The position numbers and the translations under genes were made by a program. The notes below the pieces were generated by a model that was not told the origin of the DNA, did no database searches, and saw nothing but the letters and a program-made list of their open reading frames with translations. This document shows positions 1 to 5,334 of a stretch of DNA of 10,900 bases, piece by piece. Origin of the DNA: Rubritepida sp. (GTDB lineage: Bacteria > Pseudomonadota > Alphaproteobacteria > Acetobacterales > Acetobacteraceae); NCBI GenBank assembly GCA_028291485.1, contig JAQGHZ010000521.1, positions 1 through 10,900 of the forward strand, written 5' to 3'. Within the stretch, counting starts at the first letter, position 1, and every line of letters starts with the position of its first letter.

Positions 1-228
1 GACCTCGGGCGGCTCCGGCGAGGGCGGCGCGGGTACGTTCACCGGGGCGCGCGGCGCCGGGGTCTCGCCCTGCGCGGTTTCGGAGGGGGCGATGAACTCC
101 ACCTCCATCGCCTGCTCGCGCGGCTCCTCGATCTTGCGTCGATCGAAGTCGAGCAGGATCAGCGCGAGCACCAGCAGGTGCGCGGCGAGGGATGCGCCGA
201 CCCAGAGGCGGAAGCGCCCGTCATCCAT
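1..228 (-). CDS. tolA: TolA-like energy transducer, N-terminal part (cut by window edge)
   Basis: Only the first 76 codons are present; the rest lies beyond base 1. TolA is an inner-membrane protein that carries proton-driven energy from TolQR across the periplasm to TolB and Pal. The visible part has a short cytoplasmic head (MDDGRFRLW), one membrane helix at about residues 9-26, and then a charged, Pro/Ala/Glu-rich stretch typical of the start of the TolA stalk. The helix carries S13 and H17 in the SxxxH arrangement that TolA and TonB use to engage TolQ/ExbB. The ATG lies 3 bases after the tolR stop. No strong ribosome site is visible, so coupling to tolR translation is likely. Position after tolQ and tolR makes TolA far more likely than TonB, although the diagnostic C-terminal domain cannot be seen. 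Confidence 0.85.
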   Translation of the reverse strand, partial: MDDGRFRLWVGASLAAHLLVLALILLDFDRRKIEEPREQAMEVEFIAPSETAQGETPAPRAPVNVPAPPSPEPPEV

Positions 229-231
229 GGG

Positions 232-798
232 TCAGCGCGGCGCCGTGCCTCGCGATGGGGGATTCGCGGCGGGAGCGGGGGCGCGGGGGGCAGCGCCGGA
301 GGGAGCAACACTGGGAGCAACACTGGGAGCAACACTGGGAGCGCCGCCGGGGCGGGCGCCCGTGGGATTGGCCTGCTCGGCCAGCAGGGCGACGCGGGTG
401 AAGCCGCCCGCGCTGATCGTTCCCATGACCTCCATGACGCGGCCATAGGTGATGCCGCGGTCGCCGCGCACGAAGATGCGGCGCTCCGGCTGGCCCGGCT
501 GCTGGGTCTGGCCGATGGCCTGGAGTTGCTGGACGAGGTTCTCCAGCTGGACCTCGGTCTCCTGCAGGAAGATGCGCCCCTCGGGGTTCACGCTGATGGT
601 CAGCGGCTCCTGCTCCTGGTTCAGCGGCTGGGCCGTGGTCTTGGGCAGGTCCACCGGCACGCCGGAGGTCATCATCGGCGCGGCCACCATGAAGATGATG
701 AGCAGCACCAGCATGACGTCCACCATCGGCGTCACGTTGATCTCGGCCATGGGGCGGTAGCGGGCGCCCACCCCTCGCTTCATGATCGGCCCGGCCAT
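232..798 (-). CDS. tolR: TolR, ExbD/TolR-family inner-membrane protein with a repetitive C-terminal tail
   Basis: TolR is the periplasm-facing subunit of the TolQR proton motor. The 188-residue protein has a cytoplasmic head, the EINVTPMVDVMLVLL signature (about 19-33), and one membrane helix at about 25-43. D27 sits where the proton-carrying Asp of E. coli TolR (D23) is found. A periplasmic ExbD-like domain follows to about residue 143, including RRIFVRGD and TYGRVMEVM. The remaining 45 or so residues are Pro/Ala/Ser-rich and contain three SVAP units from a 12-bp DNA repeat; family members usually end near 140-150, so this tail is extra. It begins 6 bases after tolQ, with a GGAG-type ribosome site inside the end of tolQ. 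An internal ATG at codon 6 is a possible alternative start. Confidence 0.93.
   Translation of the reverse strand: MAGPIMKRGVGARYRPMAEINVTPMVDVMLVLLIIFMVAAPMMTSGVPVDLPKTTAQPLNQEQEPLTISVNPEGRIFLQETEVQLENLVQQLQAIGQTQQPGQPERRIFVRGDRGITYGRVMEVMGTISAGGFTRVALLAEQANPTGARPGGAPSVAPSVAPSVAPSGAAPRAPAPAANPPSRGTAPR
301..336 (-). repeat. 12-bp tandem repeat, three copies, in the tolR tail
   Basis: Three exact back-to-back copies of GGGAGCAACACT (plus strand) occupy 301-336, followed by a degenerate half copy at 337-342. Read on the minus strand in the tolR frame they encode Ser-Val-Ala-Pro three times. The unit is a multiple of three, so copy-number change would lengthen or shorten the tail without a frameshift. 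Confidence 0.95.
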
Positions 799-804
799 GA
801 TGCG

Positions 805-1554
805 CTACTCCGCCGCCGCCGAAGGCGCGGCGGCGAGGCGCGCCTGGGCCGCGGCCTCGGTCTGGCGGGCCAGGATGGCGCCGAACTCGGAGGCGAAGCT
901 CTCCAGGCGCCCGGCGAACTTGGCGAATTTCGACGACAGCATGTTGTAGATCAGCACCGCCGGGATGGCGGCCACGAGACCCATGGCCGTGGCGAAGAGC
1001 GCCTCGGCGATGCCGGGCGCCACGACCGCGAGGTTGGTGTTCTGCATGCCCGCGATGGCGGTGAAGCTGTTCATGATGCCCCAGACCGTGCCGAAAAGGC
1101 CCACGAAGGGCGCGGCCGAGCCGGTGGAGGCGAGGAAGGTCATGCGCTTCTCCAGCCGCTCCATCTCGCGGTGGATGGTGACGGACATGGCCCGCTCCAC
1201 CCGCTCGCGCGTGCCGGCCACCATGAAGGCACCCGCGCCGGCGGCCGTGCTGGCATGCCACTCGCGCATGCCGATGACGAAGACGGCGGCCATGGGATGC
1301 GAGGGGTGCTCGCCCTGGGCGCGGTAGAGCTCGTCCAGGCTGCCGCCGCGCCAGAAGCGGTCCTCGAACTCGTCGGCCTCCTTGCGGGCGCGGGCGAGGC
1401 TCGTGAACTTCTCGAAGGCGATCGCCCAGACATAGATGCTGGCCAGCACCAGCAGGACCATCACCACCTTCACGATCCAGTCGGCCTGTATGAACAGGCT
1501 GAGGAGCGAGAGGTCGTGGGCCGCGGCGAGGGGCGCGGTGGTGACGGAGTTCAA
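805..1554 (-). CDS. tolQ: TolQ, MotA/TolQ/ExbB proton channel protein
   Basis: TolQ forms the proton channel with TolR in the inner membrane and drives TolA. The 249-residue protein has the usual three membrane helices at about 26-46, 140-162 and 183-204, with the large cytoplasmic loop between the first two. The second and third helices show the family pattern (GSAAPFVGLFGTVWGIM, and APGIAEALFATAMGL), including channel-lining threonines. The start is TTG. It overlaps the ybgC stop as TTGA (1551-1554) and is preceded by a strong ribosome site, TAGGAGG, nine bases upstream (within 1564-1570), which supports this start. The C-terminal end is Ala-rich. The gene lies between ybgC and tolR, the standard order. 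Confidence 0.95.
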   Translation of the reverse strand: MNSVTTAPLAAAHDLSLLSLFIQADWIVKVVMVLLVLASIYVWAIAFEKFTSLARARKEADEFEDRFWRGGSLDELYRAQGEHPSHPMAAVFVIGMREWHASTAAGAGAFMVAGTRERVERAMSVTIHREMERLEKRMTFLASTGSAAPFVGLFGTVWGIMNSFTAIAGMQNTNLAVVAPGIAEALFATAMGLVAAIPAVLIYNMLSSKFAKFAGRLESFASEFGAILARQTEAAAQARLAAAPSAAAE

Positions 1555-2021
1555 GGGGCAAGGCCTCCTAAGGTCGTTTCAGCCAGCGGGTCGGTCACGA
1601 GGGCGGACCGGGCGCGCAAGGCACCCAGCCAGGGTTCAGGCAGACGGCGCGGTGCCAGTGTCTCCGCATCCACGCAGGCGAGCTTCACGTCGAGCCATGC
1701 TAGCCTTTCCTCCCCTCTCCAGACCTCCTGCAGGAGCAGCAGACTGGCGGATGCGCGTCGGATGAGCGTGACCATCGTCACCTCGTCGTCGAGTCGCGCG
1801 GGCCGTGCATACTCCACCGTGACGCGCCGCACCACCATGAAGCAGCCATGTAACCGCTGCATGTCGGCGTGGGGCAGGCCCATGTCGCGGAGGGATTCGG
1901 TGCGGGCGCGCTCGGCCCAGCGTAGATAAGTGGCGTGATAGGCCACGCCGCCGGCATCCGTGTCCTCGTAGTAGACGCGGATGTTCATGCGGTGGGCCAG
2001 ATCCGTCGCTCGATCCGTCAT
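1551..2021 (-). CDS. ybgC: YbgC, tol-pal associated hotdog-fold acyl-CoA thioesterase
   Basis: YbgC is a cytoplasmic 4-hydroxybenzoyl-CoA-thioesterase-like enzyme that hydrolyses acyl-CoA and is commonly encoded first in tol-pal operons. The 156-residue protein fits the family length. It has the signature YYEDTDAGGVAYHATYL (about 17-33), which contains the active-site Asp, followed by the ERARTE helix. The hotdog strands include RRVTVEYARPARLDDEV. The ATG overlaps the ruvB stop as ATGA (2018-2021), and the stop overlaps the tolQ TTG. A second in-frame Met at codon 12 (MNIRVYYED) would give a more typical N-terminus, but the overlap with ruvB favours the upstream start. The exact substrate chain length cannot be read from the sequence. 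Confidence 0.93.
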   Translation of the reverse strand: MTDRATDLAHRMNIRVYYEDTDAGGVAYHATYLRWAERARTESLRDMGLPHADMQRLHGCFMVVRRVTVEYARPARLDDEVTMVTLIRRASASLLLLQEVWRGEERLAWLDVKLACVDAETLAPRRLPEPWLGALRARSALVTDPLAETTLGGLAP

Positions 2022-3052
2022 GGGGGCGGATCCAGCAGGTCGGGCTGGAGCTGCGTGCCGGCCGGCGGGGCCAGGCCCAGGTGCCGCCAGCCCGGCTCGC
2101 CGAGCATACGGCCGCGCGGCGTGCGCAGGACGAGGCCCTCTTGGATGAGGAAGGGCTCGACCACGTCCTCGAGCGTGTCCCGGCTCTCGGAGAGCGCGGC
2201 GGCGAGGGTCTCGACGCCGACGGGCCCGCCATTGTGGTGCTCGGCGATGCGGCGGAGGTAGCGCCGGTCCATGGCGTCGAGGCCCTTGGCATCGACCTCA
2301 AGCCGGGCCAGCGAGGCGTCGGCCATGGCGCGGTCGGCCACCTTGCCCTCGACCACGCAGAAGTCGCGCACGCGGCGCAGCAGGCGGCCGGCGATGCGAG
2401 GGGTGCCGCGGCTGCGGTTGGCGATCTCGCGCGCGCCCGCCTCGGCCAGCGCGAAGCCCAGCTTTTCCGCGCCGCGCCGGACGATGCGGAACAGCTCCTC
2501 GGGCGTGTAGAGGTTCAGGCGCAGCGGGATGCCGAAACGGTCGCGCAGCGGCGTGGAGAGCAGGCCCGAGCGCGTCGTCGCGCCGACCAGGGTGAAGGGC
2601 GGCAGATCGATGCGCACGGTCCGCGCCGCCGGCCCCTCGCCGATGATGAGGTCGAGCTGAAAATCCTCCATCGCCGGATAGAGCGTCTCCTCTATGGCGG
2701 GCTGAAGGCGATGGATCTCGTCGATGAAAAGCACGTCGCGCGGCTGCAGGTTGGTCAGGATGGCCGCGAGGTCGCCGGCGCGCTGGAGCACCGGGCCGGA
2801 GGTGGCGCGGAAGCCCACGCCCATCTCGCGCGCGACGATCTGGGCCAGCGTCGTCTTGCCCAGACCGGGAGGGCCGTGAAGCAAAACGTGATCGAGGGCC
2901 TCACCCCGGGCCGAAGCGGCCTGGATGAAGACGGACAGGTTCTCCCGGAGCAGCTTTTGCCCGGTGAATTCCGAGAGGAGCTGGGGGCGCAGGGAGGCCT
3001 CGCCGAGATCCTCCTCCTGGCGTGCGCCGCTGGTGACGCGCTCGCCGCTCAT
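2018..3052 (-). CDS. ruvB: RuvB, Holliday junction branch-migration AAA+ ATPase
   Basis: RuvB forms hexameric rings that pump DNA through the RuvA-bound Holliday junction using ATP. The 344-residue protein is full length. Visible motifs are Walker A GPPGLGKTT (60-68), Walker B FIDEIH (109-114), sensor 1 GATTR (157-161), the LRDRFG segment that carries the arginine finger (169-174), and sensor 2 GTPRIAGRLLRR (216-227). The C-terminal winged-helix domain follows, with EPFLIQEGL and TPRGR (299-314). The ATG has a GGAGG ribosome site six bases upstream. It also overlaps the stop of a 10-codon open frame that begins at the ruvA stop (3049-3081). The C-terminal tail is Pro-rich. Confidence 0.98.
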   Translation of the reverse strand: MSGERVTSGARQEEDLGEASLRPQLLSEFTGQKLLRENLSVFIQAASARGEALDHVLLHGPPGLGKTTLAQIVAREMGVGFRATSGPVLQRAGDLAAILTNLQPRDVLFIDEIHRLQPAIEETLYPAMEDFQLDLIIGEGPAARTVRIDLPPFTLVGATTRSGLLSTPLRDRFGIPLRLNLYTPEELFRIVRRGAEKLGFALAEAGAREIANRSRGTPRIAGRLLRRVRDFCVVEGKVADRAMADASLARLEVDAKGLDAMDRRYLRRIAEHHNGGPVGVETLAAALSESRDTLEDVVEPFLIQEGLVLRTPRGRMLGEPGWRHLGLAPPAGTQLQPDLLDPPP

Positions 3053-3081
3053 GGGCGCCTCCGCTCATCGGCGGCGGTCAT
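3049..3081 (-). other. 10-codon relay open frame linking ruvA to ruvB
   Basis: An ATG at 3081 overlaps the ruvA TGA as ATGA. It opens a 10-codon frame (MTAADERRRP) whose TGA overlaps the ruvB ATG, again as ATGA. Its first 15 bases differ from the start of the 59-bp unit next to ruvA at one position, and the last 15 bases through ATGA differ at two positions. It therefore looks like a unit that has lost 30 internal bases. Translation is not demonstrated; ruvB also has its own ribosome site inside this frame. Confidence 0.4.
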
Positions 3082-3695
3082 CGCGCCGACTCGCGCAGGG
3101 CCACGGTGATCAGCGCGTTCAGCTCCGCGCCCTCGCCGAGCTTCGCCTTCGCCCGCGACACGGCCCGCTCGGCCTCCGGCCGCTTGAGGCCGAGGTTCAG
3201 CAAGGCGCTGACCGCATCCGCCTCGGGTGTCTCCGGCGCGGCCGGCGTCACGGCCGCACCGCTGCCATCGGCTTCCGGAGTCGCGCGGCCCACGGCCCAT
3301 TTCTGCATCGCCGGCTCGTCGATGATGCGGTTGGCGGTGGCGGCACCCAGGCCCTTCACCTCGGAGAGCCGCTTGCGCTCCTTGGCGGCGATGGCCGTGG
3401 CGAGCTGGTCCGGCGCGAGGCCCGACAGCACCAGCAGCGCCTTCTGCGGGCCGACGGTCTTCACCTCGTTGAGCGCCCGGAAGGCCTCGCGCTCGCTCGC
3501 ATCGAGGAAGCCGTAGAGGGTGATGGCGTCCTGGCTGACCCGCGTCTCGACCAACAGCTTCTGGACGCCGTCCTTCGCCGTCAGCCGGTCCAGCGTCTTG
3601 CGCGAGCACGCGACCAGATAGCCGACGCCGTTCACGTCGAGCACGCAGCCGCCGTCCTGCGTCGATTCCACGAAGCCTTTGAGCGCGGCGATCAT
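3078..3695 (-). CDS. ruvA: RuvA, Holliday junction DNA-binding protein (divergent)
   Basis: RuvA binds the four-way junction as a tetramer and loads RuvB. The 205-residue protein has the OB-like domain I (about 1-62, with DVNGVGYLV and ITLYGF), two helix-hairpin-helix motifs (about 73-92 and 108-127), an Ala/Pro-rich linker (about 138-158), and the RuvB-binding domain III (about 159-203, SALLNLGLKRPEAE). Several positions are unusual against E. coli, with which the numbering matches through the first hairpin motif. The acidic pin reads Q55-D56 rather than E55-D56, and hairpin 1 reads TVGPQ rather than GVGPK. The start codon, its ribosome site (CGGAGG) and the first three codons belong to the last unit of a 59-bp tandem repeat. 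The identification is firm from domain order and its place between ruvC and ruvB. Confidence 0.95.
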   Translation of the reverse strand: MIAALKGFVESTQDGGCVLDVNGVGYLVACSRKTLDRLTAKDGVQKLLVETRVSQDAITLYGFLDASEREAFRALNEVKTVGPQKALLVLSGLAPDQLATAIAAKERKRLSEVKGLGAATANRIIDEPAMQKWAVGRATPEADGSGAAVTPAAPETPEADAVSALLNLGLKRPEAERAVSRAKAKLGEGAELNALITVALRESAR

Positions 3696-3754
3696 GCCCG
3701 CCTCCGAGGGCCGAAGGCGCGCTTGCGCCGTAGGGCTGCATCGGCGGCGATCAT
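3692..3754 (-). CDS. Putative 20-residue basic mini-ORF, third in the ruvC-ruvA chain
   Basis: The frame runs from ATG at 3754, overlapping the previous mini-ORF stop, to TGA at 3692-3694, overlapping the ruvA ATG. The peptide is very basic, with ALRRKRAFGPRRRA as its C-terminal part. It shares 15 of 20 residues with the preceding copy. No known family is recognised. It may exist only to carry ribosomes to ruvA; expression is unproven. Confidence 0.35.
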   Translation of the reverse strand: MIAADAALRRKRAFGPRRRA

Positions 3755-3813
3755 GCCTGCCTCCGATGGCCGGAGGCGCGCTTGCGCCGGAGGGCTGAAT
3801 CGGTGGCGATCAT
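3751..3813 (-). CDS. Putative 20-residue basic mini-ORF, second in the ruvC-ruvA chain
   Basis: The frame runs from ATG at 3813 to TGA at 3751-3753 with ATGA overlaps at both ends. The C-terminal part reads ALRRKRASGHRRQA. A GGAGG motif lies at the end of the preceding unit, seven bases before the ATG. The same peptide pattern recurs in both flanking copies. Function is unknown; a coupling role is inferred from the layout. Confidence 0.35.
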   Translation of the reverse strand: MIATDSALRRKRASGHRRQA

Positions 3814-3872
3814 GCTTGCCTCCGATGGCCGAAGGCGCGCTTGCGCCGGAGGGCTGAATCGGCGGCGTTCAT
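3810..3872 (-). CDS. Putative 20-residue basic mini-ORF, first in the ruvC-ruvA chain
   Basis: The ATG at 3872 overlaps the ruvC stop as ATGA (3869-3872), and the TGA overlaps the next mini-ORF ATG. The C-terminal part reads ALRRKRAFGHRRQA. Because the ruvC 3' end (GTGCAGGCATGA) matches the end of a repeat unit (AGGCAGGCATGA), ruvC joins the chain exactly as each unit joins the next. Translation is unproven. Confidence 0.35.
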   Translation of the reverse strand: MNAADSALRRKRAFGHRRQA

Positions 3873-4396
3873 GCCTGCACCAACTTCGCGAGCATCAGGC
3901 GCGAGCCCCGGTGATGCGCGTGGCAGATGGCGATGGCCAGCGCATCCGCCGCATCCGCCCGCTTCAGCACCGCGCCGGGCAGGAGCCGCTTCACCATGTC
4001 CTGCACCTGGATCTTGTCGGCATGGCCGGTGCCGACGACGGCGCGCTTCACCTCCATCGCCTGGTATTCCGCGACCGGCAGCCCGGCCAGCGCCGGCACC
4101 AGCAGCGCCACGCCGCGCGCCTGGCCGAGCTTCAGCGCGGCGGCGGGATTCTTGTTGACGTAGGTGTGCTCGATCGCCGCCTCGTCCGGCGTCCATTCGC
4201 CGATGAGATGCGAGAGCCCGTTGTGGATCAGCACCAGCCGATGCGCGAGCTCGTCGCCGGCGGAGGTGCTGATGGCGCCGGCCGCGATGTAGCGCAGGTG
4301 CGAGCCCGCGCTCTCGATCACGCCCCAGCCCGTATGGGTCAGGCCGGGGTCGATTCCCAGAACGCGAATCGCGGAGTTGCCGGCCGGCCGATTCAC
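3869..4396 (-). CDS. ruvC: RuvC, Holliday junction resolvase
   Basis: RuvC is the dimeric, metal-dependent RNase H-fold nuclease that cuts Holliday junctions. The 175-residue protein shows all four catalytic acids at family spacing: D16 in LGIDPGL, E76 in AAIEHTYVNKN, and D148 and D151 in KRADAADALA. The start is GTG at 4396, which overlaps the stop of an upstream 23-codon open frame as GTGA and has a GGGGAG ribosome-site motif upstream. The N-terminus is therefore about nine residues longer than in E. coli (MNRPAGNSA before IRVLGIDPG), and its first five codons are part of a 68-bp tandem duplication. No other ATG or GTG lies closer to IRVLGIDPG. The stop overlaps the first ruvC-ruvA mini-ORF. 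Confidence 0.96.
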   Translation of the reverse strand: MNRPAGNSAIRVLGIDPGLTHTGWGVIESAGSHLRYIAAGAISTSAGDELAHRLVLIHNGLSHLIGEWTPDEAAIEHTYVNKNPAAALKLGQARGVALLVPALAGLPVAEYQAMEVKRAVVGTGHADKIQVQDMVKRLLPGAVLKRADAADALAIAICHAHHRGSRLMLAKLVQA

Positions 4397-4509
4397 GCGC
4401 CGCTCCCCGGCGCTGCGCGCCTGCGGGGCTCTGCGATCGGAGGCTTGTCGGCCGGCCGATTCACGCGCCGCTCCTCGGCGCTGCGCGCCTGCGGGGCTCT
4501 GCGATCGGA
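4377..4509 (-). repeat. 68-bp tandem duplication spanning the ruvC start region
   Basis: Copy 1 (4377-4441) and copy 2 (4445-4509) match at 63 of 65 positions, both differences being C/T, with a 68-bp period. Each copy carries a GTG start, an upstream GRGGAG ribosome-site motif and a GGCGC-GCA-GCGCC hairpin (minus strand). Copy 1 provides the real ruvC start; copy 2 provides the start of a 23-codon open frame ending at the ruvC start. Confidence 0.95.
4393..4464 (-). CDS. Putative 23-residue basic mini-ORF upstream of ruvC
   Basis: The GTG at 4464 is the duplicated copy of the ruvC start, with GAGGAG upstream. The frame shares its first five codons with ruvC (MNRPA), continues as IAEPRRRAAPGSGA, and stops at TGA 4393-4395, overlapping the ruvC GTG as GTGA. 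The frame before it is also open: a TTG at 4520, one base after the yebC stop, could start a 19-codon frame that ends at 4461 and overlaps this GTG. A chain from yebC to ruvC is thus possible. Expression is unproven. Confidence 0.35.
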   Translation of the reverse strand: MNRPADKPPIAEPRRRAAPGSGA

Positions 4510-4521
4510 CGTGGTGCCAAG

Positions 4522-5265
4522 CTAATCCGCAAGCTTCGCCAGGACGGCGTCGCTCACCTCGAAATTGGCATAGACCTGCTGCACGTCGTCATGGTCGTCG
4601 ACCAGGTCGATGAACTTCAGAACGGCGGCCGCGCCCTCCTCGTCCAGTTCGACGGTGAGGTTGGGCTTCCACTCCAGCCGCGCGGCCTGGGCGTCGCCGA
4701 AGCGCGCCTCCAGCGCGTCGCGCACGGTGTTGAGGTCCTCCGGCGCGGCCAGGATCTCGTGGCCTTCCTCGGTGCTGGAGACGTCCTGCGCGCCAGCCTC
4801 GATGGCGGCTTCGAGCATCGTATCGGCATCCGCCACACCGGCACCGAAGCGAACGGCTCCCACGCGGTCGAACTGGAAGGCGACCGTCTCGCCCATCGCG
4901 CCGCCATGCTTGCTGAACAGGGAGCGCAGGTCGCTCGCGGTGCGATTGCGGTTGTCGGTCAGCGCCTCGACGATGACGGCCACCCCGGCCGGGCCGCGGC
5001 CCTCATAGCGGATCTCGGCGTAATCCTCGCCGGAGCCGGCGCCGCTGGCCTTCTTGATGGCGCGGTCCACCGCATCCTTGGTCATATTGGCCAACCGCGC
5101 GGCAACCAAAGCGACGCGCAGGCGCGGGTTGTGGGCGGGATCCGGCATGCCGGCCTTGGCGGCCACCGTGATCTCGCGCCCGATTCGCGCAAAGGCGCGG
5201 GCGCGCTTGGCGTCCTGCCCGCCCTTGCGGTGCATGATGTTCTTGAACTGCGAATGCCCAGCCAT
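4522..5265 (-). CDS. yebC: YebC/PmpR-family protein (TACO1-like)
   Basis: YebC-family proteins were long annotated as transcriptional regulators. Some members help ribosomes through difficult sequences such as proline runs, like the mitochondrial TACO1. The 247-residue length is typical. The N-terminus MAGHSQFKNIMHRKG is the family signature, followed by the helical domain and the NRTASDLRSLFSKHGG segment (about 107-122), then the two alpha/beta domains with FVxxP-like and LDEEGAAAVLKFID stretches. It begins the ruv-tol operon, a common neighbourhood. The open frame continues upstream; a Met at 5298 would add 11 residues (MEKLQPISEEA), but MAGHSQF is the conserved start and has a GAAGAAG purine run just before it. 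Further extension runs antisense to the flavoprotein gene and is not real. Confidence 0.96.
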   Translation of the reverse strand: MAGHSQFKNIMHRKGGQDAKRARAFARIGREITVAAKAGMPDPAHNPRLRVALVAARLANMTKDAVDRAIKKASGAGSGEDYAEIRYEGRGPAGVAVIVEALTDNRNRTASDLRSLFSKHGGAMGETVAFQFDRVGAVRFGAGVADADTMLEAAIEAGAQDVSSTEEGHEILAAPEDLNTVRDALEARFGDAQAARLEWKPNLTVELDEEGAAAVLKFIDLVDDHDDVQQVYANFEVSDAVLAKLAD

Positions 5266-5334
5266 GGCTTCTTCAGAGATTGGTTGAAGTTTTTCCATAT
5301 AGCGTCGGGCCGCGAGTTTCGCCACCATGGGGCC
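5266..5334. promoter_or_regulatory. Divergent intergenic region between yebC and the PPOX gene
   Basis: This 69-base gap holds the most AT-rich stretch nearby (about 5280-5302), so both promoters probably lie here. For yebC, TATATG on the minus strand (5301-5296) is a plausible -10 element, but no convincing -35 is seen. No clear -10/-35 pair was found for the plus-strand gene, and no operator-like palindrome stands out. The placement is inferred from gene layout more than from motifs. Confidence 0.35.

Larger units (their letters stand above)
3690..3866 (-). repeat. 59-bp tandem repeat, three units, between ruvC and ruvA
   Basis: Three directly adjacent 59-bp units start at 3690, 3749 and 3808, and a partial fourth starts at 3867 in the ruvC stop region. 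Units 1 and 2 differ at 6 positions and units 2 and 3 at 3, with no insertions or deletions. Each contains a short hairpin (GGCGC-GCTT-GCGCC on the plus strand). On the minus strand each unit ends with a GGAGG ribosome-site motif just before GCATGA. Period 59 equals 3x20-1, so each unit is a 20-codon open frame chained to the next by an ATGA overlap. Confidence 0.95.

Noticed and set aside
178..1929. Plus-strand open frame of 583 codons across tolR, tolQ and ybgC
   Set aside because: It is antisense to three well-identified genes and its translation is low-complexity His/Arg/Gly-rich, as expected for a shadow frame in GC-rich DNA.
2081..3109. Plus-strand open frame of 342 codons opposite ruvB
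   Set aside because: It mirrors ruvB in the complementary frame, has no recognisable domain and no separate ribosome site or promoter.
3690..3877. CRISPR array
   Set aside because: The 59-bp units are directly adjacent, with no unique spacers, and show drift and coding-frame constraint instead.
3810..4196. 128-codon minus-strand frame overlapping ruvC
   Set aside because: Its first part is a shadow of ruvC in another frame; only the last 20 codons, which start at the ruvC stop, are of interest and are listed separately.
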